Origin: Gemmatimonas sp.
GTDB taxonomy: Bacteria; Gemmatimonadota; Gemmatimonadetes; Gemmatimonadales; Gemmatimonadaceae
Assembly (NCBI GenBank): GCA_025361705.1
Contig: JANYJW010000049.1
Span: 1-64,000 of the forward strand
Reading direction: 5' to 3'
DNA length: 64,000 nucleotides
Positions 24,594-32,141 of the stretch are shown here, in pieces. The notes beneath the pieces were generated by a model. The model was not told the origin of the DNA. It searched no databases and saw only the letters and a list, made by a program, of their open reading frames with translations. The position numbers and the translations under genes are program-made. Within the stretch, counting starts at the first letter, position 1. Every line of letters starts with the position of its first letter.

Positions 24594-25730
24594 ATGTCGA
24601 CTGCCGCAGCGCCGGATCCCTACGGCGCGATGCTCTACTGCGATGCGCTGACCGCCTACCGGCGTGACCTCGACCGGACGCCCGACGTCGTCCGGTTCGG
24701 CGCAGACGACGCCGGGTGGCTGCGCCGCACAGTGCAACTCGAGCGCCTGACCGCGGCAGCCCCGGCGCGCGTGCGGGCCGGATCGGCGCTGGCAACGCAG
24801 CCGGCGCTGCGCCCAGCCCCGCTGCTGGCGGTCGCGGAGCGCATGGAATCGGCGGGCGCCCTCATTCTCGCGTTCACCGCGCTGTCAGCCGCGCGCCGGG
24901 TGTGGGACAGCGCCGACCCCGCCAGCGCCGGGATCGCGATCTTCCGCCAGGCACGCATCAGCCGGACGCTCGGCGTCAAGCAATCGGCGGAGAACTTCTA
25001 TTCGTTCCTCTACGCGTTCGCAACGCGGCACCGGTTGCCTGAACTGCGGGGACGGGCGCTCGTCGGCAAGGGGATCATCCGCACGCTCGAGGGAGACGCC
25101 GCCGCCGCGTACCGGTGGTACGCCAAGGCGCGCATTGCCTGCGGGCGCCACCCCGCCGCGGTGGCCGTGTCGTATCACGGCGAGATGGCCGCCGCCCTCA
25201 GCGCGGGAGACTTCAGCCGTGCGCTCGTTGCCGGCTGGCATGCGCTCTCGACTGGCGCGCTCCTTCGCCACGACGAAGCGGGCCTGATGGTCAACATGGC
25301 GTCCATCGCCCTGCGCGCGGACCAGCCGCAGTCCGCGCTGCGCGCCGTGCGCGTGGCCCTGCGCGCGTCGAATCACGCACGCGTCCGGTTGACCGCGTAC
25401 TCCAAGGGAGCCTTGGCCGCGGCCCAATTGGGGCAACGGACGCTGCTCGAGCGCTACGCGGCCCGGGTCGTGGCGACGGCAGCGACGGCCAGCTTCCCGC
25501 TGGAAGAACTCGAATCGCGCAGCGAGCTGGCCGTGGCGTTCGCCCTCGTCGGCGACACGGCCAAGGCGCGCCGGCTGGCCAGCGCAGCACGCCGGGACGC
25601 GCTGCCGCTGGGCCTTGGCACCATCGTTCGCCGCTGTGACGCGCTGCTCGCCGGCCATGCTGCCGCAGAGCCGGCGGTGGCGCTCTCGGCGCCGGCGCAA
25701 CGCGTTGTACGTCAGCTCGAGATGGTATAG
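24594..25730 (+). CDS. Helical-repeat (TPR-like) protein
   Basis: The product has 378 residues from ATG 24594. It is nearly all helical, with repeated Ala-rich helix pairs (e.g. GDAAAAYRWYAKARIACGRHP; GDFSRALVAGWHALSTG; DQPQSALRAVRVALRASN; GDTAKARRLASAARRDA) in the style of tetratricopeptide repeats. Such proteins act as protein-interaction scaffolds. An upstream in-frame ATG (24477) would place the start inside the inverted CCATGTAACG pair, so the later start is preferred. No enzymatic motif is seen. The shared box suggests co-regulation with the AraC-type gene downstream. Confidence 0.7.
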   Translation: MSTAAAPDPYGAMLYCDALTAYRRDLDRTPDVVRFGADDAGWLRRTVQLERLTAAAPARVRAGSALATQPALRPAPLLAVAERMESAGALILAFTALSAARRVWDSADPASAGIAIFRQARISRTLGVKQSAENFYSFLYAFATRHRLPELRGRALVGKGIIRTLEGDAAAAYRWYAKARIACGRHPAAVAVSYHGEMAAALSAGDFSRALVAGWHALSTGALLRHDEAGLMVNMASIALRADQPQSALRAVRVALRASNHARVRLTAYSKGALAAAQLGQRTLLERYAARVVATAATASFPLEELESRSELAVAFALVGDTAKARRLASAARRDALPLGLGTIVRRCDALLAGHAAAEPAVALSAPAQRVVRQLEMV

Positions 25731-25747
25731 GCGATGCGTCAATCCAC

Positions 25748-25876
25748 TCAGTTCCAGGGCACGGTATCGTGCGTCTTGCGCGGCGCGTTGGGTGCCGTCG
25801 GCGATGTGCCGCAGGCGGCCACGGTAACCAGCAGGGTGACGGCGAGCAGCAGGCGGGCAATGAACGAGCGGGACAT
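25748..25876 (-). CDS. Small lipoprotein, 42 residues
   Basis: ATG 25876 begins a 42-residue frame with a textbook lipoprotein signal: MSRSF, a hydrophobic run (IARLLLAVTLLVTVAA) and the lipid-acceptor Cys at 22. The mature part is only about 21 residues (CGTSPTAPNAPRKTHDTVPWN). GGAG lies seven bases before the start. It resembles entericidin-sized lipoproteins in length but not clearly in sequence. It is convergent with the helical-repeat gene and divergent from the AraC-type gene. Confidence 0.65.
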   Translation of the reverse strand: MSRSFIARLLLAVTLLVTVAACGTSPTAPNAPRKTHDTVPWN

Positions 25877-25940
25877 GGTGGGACTCCATGGCGGAAGGAC
25901 GTAGCCATGGATACGCATTGCACGCGGACTCCACTAACAC

Positions 25941-25972
25941 GTGACGTCACACGACGTCACGCCATGTAACGT
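25941..25972. promoter_or_regulatory. ACGCCATGTAACGT box and GACGTCAC repeats at the AraC-type gene start
   Basis: Two GACGTCAC octamers (25943-25950, 25953-25960) spaced exactly 10 bp run into ACGCCATGTAACGT (25959-25972), which overlaps the GTG start at 25971. The 14-mer is identical to that at 24451-24464. Its position suits autorepression of the downstream regulator. Confidence 0.5.
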
Positions 25973-26786
25973 GCGGCCCAAATTCGCGCCGATTCTGCTC
26001 GTGGGGCACGAGTCCACGCCGCCGGCCTGGCTGGTCAACGGCGCGCCGGTGGGCACGCCGATCCTCTGCGCGACCGACTTGGCCGGCGCGCGGGACCTCC
26101 TCGAGCGCGGCAGGGTGCGCATCGCCATCTGCGAGCTCCACGTCGCCTCCGGCGACGGGACGCGCACGCTGCTCGAGGAGGCCGCTGCTTTTTTCCCGTC
26201 GGTGGCGATTATTGGAGTCGCGTCGCGACAGCGCGTCAACCCGGACGAGCTGCTGCACATGGCACGCACCGGCGTGCACGCGCTTCTGTTCGAGGAGGAC
26301 CGGCGGTTTCCGCTGCTCGTGCGCAGCGCACTCGCCGAGGCCGCCACTCGATGCCGCAACACCCGCGTCTGGAGTGAGCTTGCCGAGATGACGCCCGACC
26401 GGGTCCGACCGATCGTGGCGTACGGCCTCACGAACGCGAACGAGCCGATGACCGTCGACGCCGCCGCCCGCGCCCTCGGCTTGCACCGCAAGACATTGGC
26501 GGAACGATGCGCCCTCTCGGGCATGCCTTCGCCGCAGCAGGTGCTGGGATGGTGCCGCCTGCTGGCTGCCGCCGTCCTGCTCGAGGATCGGGGGCGTCCG
26601 GTGGAGCACGTGGCGGCGGAACTCAACTTTCCGTCTGGCGCCGCATTCCGGAACATGCTGAAGCGCTACACGGGGCTGACTCCGGCCGCGCTGCGCACGC
26701 GCGGCTCGAGCGCGGAGATGATCCGCCGGTTTCGTCTGGTGATGACTGACTCGCGCTGGCCGCACGCCGAGATCCGGGTGATCTGA
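25971..26786 (+). CDS. Pseudo-receiver plus AraC-type HTH transcription regulator
   Basis: The product has 271 residues from GTG 25971. The N-terminal about 120 residues have the alternating strand/helix pattern of a response-regulator receiver (APILLVGHES; VRIAICELHVASGDG; SVAIIGVASRQRVNPDELLHMARTGVHALLFEED). The residue where the phospho-acceptor Asp should sit is Glu (ICELH), so it is probably not phosphorylated. The C-terminal part is an AraC double HTH (TVDAAARALGLHRKTLAERCALSG; VEHVAAELNFPSGAAFRNMLKRYTGLTPAALR). It probably binds the CCATGTAACG boxes at its own start and upstream of 24594. An upstream GTG at 25941 would lie inside the repeats, so 25971 is preferred. Confidence 0.75.
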   Translation: MRPKFAPILLVGHESTPPAWLVNGAPVGTPILCATDLAGARDLLERGRVRIAICELHVASGDGTRTLLEEAAAFFPSVAIIGVASRQRVNPDELLHMARTGVHALLFEEDRRFPLLVRSALAEAATRCRNTRVWSELAEMTPDRVRPIVAYGLTNANEPMTVDAAARALGLHRKTLAERCALSGMPSPQQVLGWCRLLAAAVLLEDRGRPVEHVAAELNFPSGAAFRNMLKRYTGLTPAALRTRGSSAEMIRRFRLVMTDSRWPHAEIRVI

Positions 26787-26898
26787 CCGGTCGCGTGGGC
26801 CTGCGTCGCACCCATCGGTGGCGCGACGGCCCGCGCCTGAAGCTTGTACGGCGACCGCGCCCCTCATACCTTTCCGTACCCCGCCACACGGCGGGTGC

Positions 26899-26972
<74 letters not shown>

Positions 26973-27075
26973 TCTCCTCCCCTCCCCGTCGGCCCGAGCG
27001 CCATCGCTCGCCCCGGGTCGCGACCCACCCCGTGCTCCCCTTCCCTTCGGGAGCCGTTCCCCCGCACCGCGCTTC

Positions 27076-28335
27076 GTGGACATCGCCGAACTGAGGCGCA
27101 CGCCACTGCCCGCCCTGCTCGCCCTTGGCGAGTCGCTGGGCATTGCCGATGCCGCCGCCCTGCATCGCCCCGATCTGGTGTACCGCATCGAGCACGCACT
27201 GCTCGCGCGCGGTGACACGCTCAACGCCGAGGGGGTGGTGGAGATCGTGAAGGAGGGCCACGGCTTTCTCCGCAGCCCCGACAACAGCTATCTCGCGGGC
27301 GCGGCCGACGTCTACGTGTCGCAGACACAGATCCGCCGCTTCGGCGTGCGCACCGGCGACACGCTCTGCGGACGCGTGCGTCCCCCCAAGGCGTGGGAGA
27401 AGTTCCTCGCCCTGCTGCAGGTCGAGCGCATCAACGGTCACGCACCCGACGCCGTGCAGGGGCGCATCCAGTTCGACAACTTGCGGCCGACCTATCCCAA
27501 GACGCGCCTGCGCCTCGAGCGCGCTGACGGCGACCTCGCCATGCGCCTGGTCGACATCATCGCGCCGCTGGGCAAGGGCCAACGCGGCCTCATTGTCGCC
27601 GCGCCGCGGGCCGGCAAGACGATTCTGCTGCAGAAGATGGCGCTCGCCATTTCGGAGAATCACCCCGAGGTCACGCTCATCGTGCTGCTCATCGACGAGC
27701 GCCCCGAGGAAGTCACCGATTTCATTGCCTCGGTGCCGGGCGCCGAGGTGGTGGCCAGCACGTTCGATGAACTGGCATCGCGCCACGTGCAGGTGGCCGA
27801 GATGACCATCGAGCGCGCCAAGCGCCTCGTGGAGGATGGGCAGGATGTCGTCATCCTGCTCGACTCCATCACGCGCCTGGCGCGCGCCCACAACACGGTG
27901 ATCCCGATGTCGGGCAAGCTCCTGTCGGGCGGCGTGGACGCCAAGGCGATGGAACGGCCCAAGAAGTTCTTCGGCGCCGCGCGCGCCATCGACGGCGGCG
28001 GCACGCTGACCATCGTCGCCACGGCGCTCGTCGGCACGGGCTCGCGCATGGACGAGGTGATCTTCGAGGAATTCAAGGGCACGGGCAACATGGAACTCGT
28101 GCTCGACCGCGACATCGCCAACCGTCGCATCTTCCCCGCCGTGGACATCCAGAAGTCGGGAACGCGCAAGGAAGAGCTGCTGCTCACGCCCGAAGAGAAG
28201 AACCGCATCTGGCTCATCCGGCACTTCCTGGGCGACCTGCCGCCCGAGGAGCAGGTGCTCTTCCTTGCCAAGCGGATGGGACGCACCAAGACGAACGCCG
28301 AGTTCTTCAAGAAGATGGCGGAGGGCGATGTCTGA
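27076..28335 (+). CDS. rho: Transcription termination factor Rho
   Basis: The product has 419 residues, the same length as E. coli Rho. The N-terminal helical bundle is followed by the cold-shock-like RNA-binding domain (VEIVKEGHGFLRSPDNSYLAGAADVYVSQTQIRRFGVRTGD). The RecA-like motor has Walker A APRAGKT (about 176-182), Walker B VILLDSITR, the Q loop GKLLSGGVDA and arginine finger region. GTG 27076 is preferred because the frame upstream runs through the tRNA-Arg gene and cannot be coding. The end overlaps ruvX by eight bases, giving a rho-ruvX-mltG operon. Confidence 0.95.
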   Translation: MDIAELRRTPLPALLALGESLGIADAAALHRPDLVYRIEHALLARGDTLNAEGVVEIVKEGHGFLRSPDNSYLAGAADVYVSQTQIRRFGVRTGDTLCGRVRPPKAWEKFLALLQVERINGHAPDAVQGRIQFDNLRPTYPKTRLRLERADGDLAMRLVDIIAPLGKGQRGLIVAAPRAGKTILLQKMALAISENHPEVTLIVLLIDERPEEVTDFIASVPGAEVVASTFDELASRHVQVAEMTIERAKRLVEDGQDVVILLDSITRLARAHNTVIPMSGKLLSGGVDAKAMERPKKFFGAARAIDGGGTLTIVATALVGTGSRMDEVIFEEFKGTGNMELVLDRDIANRRIFPAVDIQKSGTRKEELLLTPEEKNRIWLIRHFLGDLPPEEQVLFLAKRMGRTKTNAEFFKKMAEGDV

Positions 28336-28858
28336 CCTCCCCGGCCGCATCCTCGCCATCGACCTCGGCGATCGCCGCGTGGGACTCGCCATGAGCGACC
28401 CCACGCGCATCATTGCGCAGCCGGCGGGGTTCGTGGAGCGCCGCCCGGGCAAGCGCCCGCCACTCACCGCACTGCTCGCCAAGGCCACGGAGATTGGCGC
28501 CACCGCGTTTGTCGTGGGCCTGCCGCTCGACGGAGCCGGCAACGACACGCCGCGCGCGCTCGAGGCACGACGCCTCGCGCAGGAACTCGAAGCGCGCACG
28601 GGGCATCCCGCCCGCCTGCTCGACGAACGCTTTACGACGTCTGCCGCGCTGCGCGCCGTGAAGGCCATGGAGGGGTCGACGCGCGGCCGCAAAGGCGACG
28701 TCGATGCGCTGGCCGCCACCGTGCTGCTGGAGCAGGCGCTGGCCCATGGGGCAAGGTTGTGGTCGGCTGAGGCTGGTGCGCCGGATGGAGACGGCGGACG
28801 GCAGTCGGGAGCCGGCAGATCTTCGATCGACGACGAAGGAGCCGGTGATGCGCGGTAG
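28328..28858 (+). CDS. ruvX: Putative pre-16S rRNA nuclease / Holliday junction resolvase-like YqgF
   Basis: The product has 176 residues. The RNase H-like fold shows AIDLGDRRVGLAMSD (strand 1 with catalytic Asp), VVGLPLDGAGNDTPRA and LLDERFTTSAA, then DVDALAATVLLEQAL with the final acidic ligand. YqgF processes the 5' end of 16S rRNA; a junction resolvase role has also been proposed. The last about 30 residues (Gly/Asp/Ser-rich) exceed the usual 140-aa length and probably form a disordered tail created by overlap with mltG. It overlaps rho at its start and mltG by 11 bases at its end. Confidence 0.9.
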   Translation: MSDLPGRILAIDLGDRRVGLAMSDPTRIIAQPAGFVERRPGKRPPLTALLAKATEIGATAFVVGLPLDGAGNDTPRALEARRLAQELEARTGHPARLLDERFTTSAALRAVKAMEGSTRGRKGDVDALAATVLLEQALAHGARLWSAEAGAPDGDGGRQSGAGRSSIDDEGAGDAR

Positions 28859-29939
28859 CATGATTCGCCCGCTTGGCGTGGCGCTTCTTCTCGGCGCGGC
28901 CGCGTGCGCGGCGCCCAAGGGGCCGCCCTCGCAAAAAGTCACCATCCCCAAGGGCGCGAGCTTCCGCGCCGCCGCCGAGTCGCTGGCCGCACACGGCCTC
29001 GTGCGCAGCGTGCGCCTGTTCGGCGCCTATGCCAAGGTGCGCGGCCGTGATCGGTCCATGCGCTACGGCACGTACATGCTGTCACGCGGCGCGAGTTGGA
29101 ACGAACTGCTCGACGACCTGCGCCGCGGCAAGGGCATCGTGCACACCGTGACGATTCCCGAAGGCCTGGATCTCGCGCAGATCGTGCCGCTCCTCGCCGA
29201 GGCGCTCGACGTGTCGCGCGATTCGCTCGAGATGGCAGTACGCGACTCCTCGCTGCGGCGCGAACTCGACATTCCGACGCCCAATCTCGAAGGGTACTTG
29301 TTCCCCGATACGTACACCTTCCCCGATCAGGTCTCCGCGCACGAAGCGGTGCGTGCCATGGTGCATCGCTTCGAGACGCTCTGGCGCCCCGAATGGGATG
29401 CCGCGCTCGACAGCCTGAAGCTGACTCGGCACGACGCCGTGACGCTCGCCTCCATCGTGGAGCGCGAAGTGCGCCGGCGTGAGGAAGGACCCGTGGTGGC
29501 CGCCGTCTACCTCAACCGACTGCGCGCGCGCATGCCGCTGCAGGCCGACCCCACCGTCACGTATGCGTTGGGCAAGCGTCCGGGTCGCGTGTACTTCAAG
29601 GACCTGCGGGTGGTGTCGGCATACAACACGTACCGTGTGCTTGGGCTCCCACCGGGCCCCATCGGATCGCCCGGGCTCGCCAGTTTGATGGCGGCGCTCC
29701 ATCCGGCGCACGTGCCGTACAAGTTCTTCGTGGCGCACCCGGACGGACATCACGAGTTCCGGACGACGTACCGCGAGCATCTCGCCGCCATCCGCCTGGT
29801 GCGCTCAGCGCCAGTCCCGGACTCGGCGACGCGTGAAGTCAACGCCATGCGCGCGGCGCGCGACTCCGCGGCGCGGGCCGTGGGTGCGCCGATCGAGTCG
29901 CTGACGCCCATCATCGCGCCTCGAAAGAAGCGGCCATAG
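28848..29939 (+). CDS. mltG: Endolytic murein transglycosylase MltG
   Basis: The product has 363 residues. It starts MRGSMIRPLGVALLLGAAAC, a lipoprotein-type signal rather than the transmembrane anchor of E. coli MltG. A LysM-like subdomain (VTIPKGASFRAAAESLAAHGLV) precedes the YceG catalytic domain with NLEGYLFPDTYTF, the catalytic Glu in ASIVEREV (about 205), and YNTYRVLGLPPGPI. It cuts nascent glycan strands and so sets their length, working with PBPs such as the one at 54917. AAGGAG upstream of ATG 28848 supports the start. A Cys-anchored version is worth noting. Confidence 0.92.
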   Translation: MRGSMIRPLGVALLLGAAACAAPKGPPSQKVTIPKGASFRAAAESLAAHGLVRSVRLFGAYAKVRGRDRSMRYGTYMLSRGASWNELLDDLRRGKGIVHTVTIPEGLDLAQIVPLLAEALDVSRDSLEMAVRDSSLRRELDIPTPNLEGYLFPDTYTFPDQVSAHEAVRAMVHRFETLWRPEWDAALDSLKLTRHDAVTLASIVEREVRRREEGPVVAAVYLNRLRARMPLQADPTVTYALGKRPGRVYFKDLRVVSAYNTYRVLGLPPGPIGSPGLASLMAALHPAHVPYKFFVAHPDGHHEFRTTYREHLAAIRLVRSAPVPDSATREVNAMRAARDSAARAVGAPIESLTPIIAPRKKRP

Positions 29940-30017
29940 CCTGCTTGGGTCGTGGGCCGTAAGACTCCTGCCATTCGCGCTCTGCCCCCACCCACACACG
30001 GCCAGTAGCTTCAACGA

Positions 30018-31193
30018 ATGTCCTCCATCGCCATCGTCACGTCCCGAGGCGCCAAGCGGCTGGCCGCCGGCCACCCGTGGGTCTTTCGCAGCGACCTTGC
30101 CGAGGCGCCGAGCGAGCCGGCGGGGCCGGTGCGCATGGCGGATCCTCGCGGACAGCCGCTCGGGTGGGCGTGGTGGAGCCCGACATCCGAAATCGTGCTG
30201 CGGCAAGTCGAGCGCGATGGCGACGTGTCCATCGATCGCACGTGGTGGCGATCGCGGCTGGCCCACGCGATTGCGCGCCGTGCGCCACTGGCCACGGTGA
30301 CCAACGCCTGCCGGCTGGTGCACGGCGAGGGGGACGGCCTCCCCGCGCTCGTGGTGGACCGGTACGACCGGTGGCTGGTGGTGCAGTTCCTCTCTGCCGC
30401 CATCGAGGCGCAGCGCGGCGTGATTGTGGATGTGCTGCAGGAACTCGCGGGGCCCGCAGGCATTCTGGCTCGCAACGACGCGTCGGTGCGCGTCCGCGAG
30501 GGCTTGTCGAAGGGCGTGGAGCTCGTCGCCGGCCAGGTGCCTGAGGAAGTGGAAGTCGATGAGCACGGCGTGCACTATCTGGCCGCGCCCTGGACCGGGC
30601 AGAAGACCGGCGCATTCCTGGACCAGCGGGAGAACCGGGTGATGCTGCGCGCCCATGCCCGCGGCCGCGCGTTGGACGTGTTCAGCTACCACGGCAGTTT
30701 TGCCCTGCACCTCGCACGCGGCGCCGAGTCGGTGACAGCGGTGGATGCGTCGGCGAGTGCGCTGGCACGCGCGCGTGCCAATGCCGCACGCAATGGCGTC
30801 GGCAACCTCGAGTGCGTGGAGGCCGACGCCTTTGAGTTCCTGCGCGACGCCGCGGCGCGCGGCGAGCGCTATGACGTGATTGCGCTCGATCCGCCGGCGC
30901 TGGCCAAGAACCGCGGCTCGATCAGTGGCGCGCTGCGCGGCTACAAGGAGCTGAACTTGCGGGCCATGCGACTGCTCGCGCCCGGCGGCGTGCTCTTTAC
31001 CGCCAGCTGCAGCTACCATGTGACCAAGCCCATGTTCCTGGACGTGGTGGGCGACGCCGCCGCCGACAGCCATCGTCCCATGATCTTGCGCGCACTCACC
31101 GGCCAGCCACTCGACCATCCCGAGATCCTGACGATTCCCGAGACGGGGTACCTCAAGGGGATGCTCCTCGAGAACGGAGAGCATACGGCGTAA
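30018..31193 (+). CDS. RlmI-like 23S rRNA (cytosine-C5) methyltransferase
   Basis: The product has 391 residues. An N-terminal PUA RNA-binding domain (SRGAKRLAAGHPWVFRSDL...) leads to a linker (WTGQKTGAFLDQRENR) and a Rossmann methyltransferase with motif I LDVFSYHGSFALHLARG, DPPALAKN and catalytic TASCSYHV. This order is that of RlmI/RlmL-C type enzymes, which methylate 23S rRNA. The exact target base is inferred from family. ATG 30018 is the first start after mltG, with a 78-bp gap. Confidence 0.85.
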   Translation: MSSIAIVTSRGAKRLAAGHPWVFRSDLAEAPSEPAGPVRMADPRGQPLGWAWWSPTSEIVLRQVERDGDVSIDRTWWRSRLAHAIARRAPLATVTNACRLVHGEGDGLPALVVDRYDRWLVVQFLSAAIEAQRGVIVDVLQELAGPAGILARNDASVRVREGLSKGVELVAGQVPEEVEVDEHGVHYLAAPWTGQKTGAFLDQRENRVMLRAHARGRALDVFSYHGSFALHLARGAESVTAVDASASALARARANAARNGVGNLECVEADAFEFLRDAAARGERYDVIALDPPALAKNRGSISGALRGYKELNLRAMRLLAPGGVLFTASCSYHVTKPMFLDVVGDAAADSHRPMILRALTGQPLDHPEILTIPETGYLKGMLLENGEHTA

Positions 31194-31228
31194 AGCGTGC
31201 CGCCCACGGCAGCTTCACGCTGTACGCT

Positions 31229-32011
31229 CTACGCCGTACGCTGACAGCCGGGGCAATAGTAGGTACTGCGTCCCGACTGCGTCACGCGCGCTACGGGCGT
31301 CCCACACCGCGCGCACGGCCGGCCTTCGCGGTCGTACACCTTGAAGGGATGCGCACGCGACCCGTCGCGGGAGCGGCCCTGTCGCGCGAAGCCATCGGCG
31401 ATGGCCGCCTTGATGCCGCGCACCAACGCGCGCAGTTGCACGTCGCCCAGCGCCCGCGCCTCCCGAGCCGGGTGCACGCGTGCACGCCACAGCGCCTCGG
31501 CGACATAGATGTTGCCCAGCCCGGCCACCACGCGCTGGTCGAGCAGCACCGGCTTGATGGGTCCGCGGCGCCTCGCGAGGACGCCACCGAGCCACGCGGT
31601 CGTCAGGTCGTCAGGTTCGGGGCCGAGCGCGAGGACGGGCGGCGCTCCCGGCGCATGGTACGCCGCCGTGCAGAGCGCTCGCGAGTCGACGAGACTCAGG
31701 CGCACGCCGTCGCTGGCCGTGAAGGTGATGCGCGCAAAACGGGCGAGCGGGTCCCCGGCGCGGCCGACCTCCCAGTCTCCATTCATCCGGAAGTGGACCG
31801 CGATGACCGCGCCATCGTCGAGCACAAAGTGCTGGTGTTTGCCGTGCCGTTCCACGCGCACCACCCGGCGCCCCACGATACGTCGCGCCACGCGCGCAGG
31901 CAGGGAGCGGCGCTGCGACGGGTGATGCGCGACCACGGATGCCAGCGTTCGGCCGACCAGCGCGCGACGCGCGATGACGGCGGCGGATTCGACTTCGGGG
32001 AGTTCGGGCAC
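31229..32011 (-). CDS. mutM: Formamidopyrimidine-DNA glycosylase
   Basis: The product has 260 residues. GTG 32011 gives V-PELPEVE, so that after Met removal the catalytic Pro and Glu are at positions 1 and 2; no other start satisfies this. Further motifs are the catalytic Lys loop (RHGKHQHFVL), VAGLGNIYVAEALWRA with the H2TH helices, and the C-terminal zinc finger CARCGTPVARV...YYCPGC. MutM removes 8-oxoguanine and ring-opened purines. No Shine-Dalgarno is possible because six TCGCCCC heptamers sit directly before the start codon. It converges on rlmI-like with a 35-bp gap. Confidence 0.93.
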   Translation of the reverse strand: MPELPEVESAAVIARRALVGRTLASVVAHHPSQRRSLPARVARRIVGRRVVRVERHGKHQHFVLDDGAVIAVHFRMNGDWEVGRAGDPLARFARITFTASDGVRLSLVDSRALCTAAYHAPGAPPVLALGPEPDDLTTAWLGGVLARRRGPIKPVLLDQRVVAGLGNIYVAEALWRARVHPAREARALGDVQLRALVRGIKAAIADGFARQGRSRDGSRAHPFKVYDREGRPCARCGTPVARVTQSGRSTYYCPGCQRTA

Positions 32012-32053
32012 GGGGCGAGGGGCGAGGGGCGAGGGGCGAGGGGCGAGGGGCGA
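32012..32053. repeat. Six perfect GGGGCGA heptamers at the mutM start
   Basis: GGGGCGA is repeated six times without error (32012-32053), abutting the mutM start codon. The plus strand has six G4 runs spaced by three bases, an ideal G-quadruplex pattern. On the mutM strand the sequence reads TCGCCCC. Copy-number change would alter the 5' leader by 7 bp per step. Confidence 0.9.
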
Positions 32054-32090
32054 CCAAGCAGTACGTGCTGACCGACTTTGGCGCAAGCAA

Positions 32091-32118
32091 TTGCATTGTC
32101 TGCCGGAAATTCTACATT
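32091..32118 (+). promoter_or_regulatory. Putative sigma-70-type promoter of the methyltransferase-like gene
   Basis: TTGCAT (32091-32096), a 16-bp spacer and TACATT (32113-32118) lie 24 bp before ATG 32142. The -10 hexamer is the same as in the promoter at 4837-4842. Confidence 0.45.
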
Positions 32119-32141
32119 GGGAGCATCCTCTTTTGCCGCCC

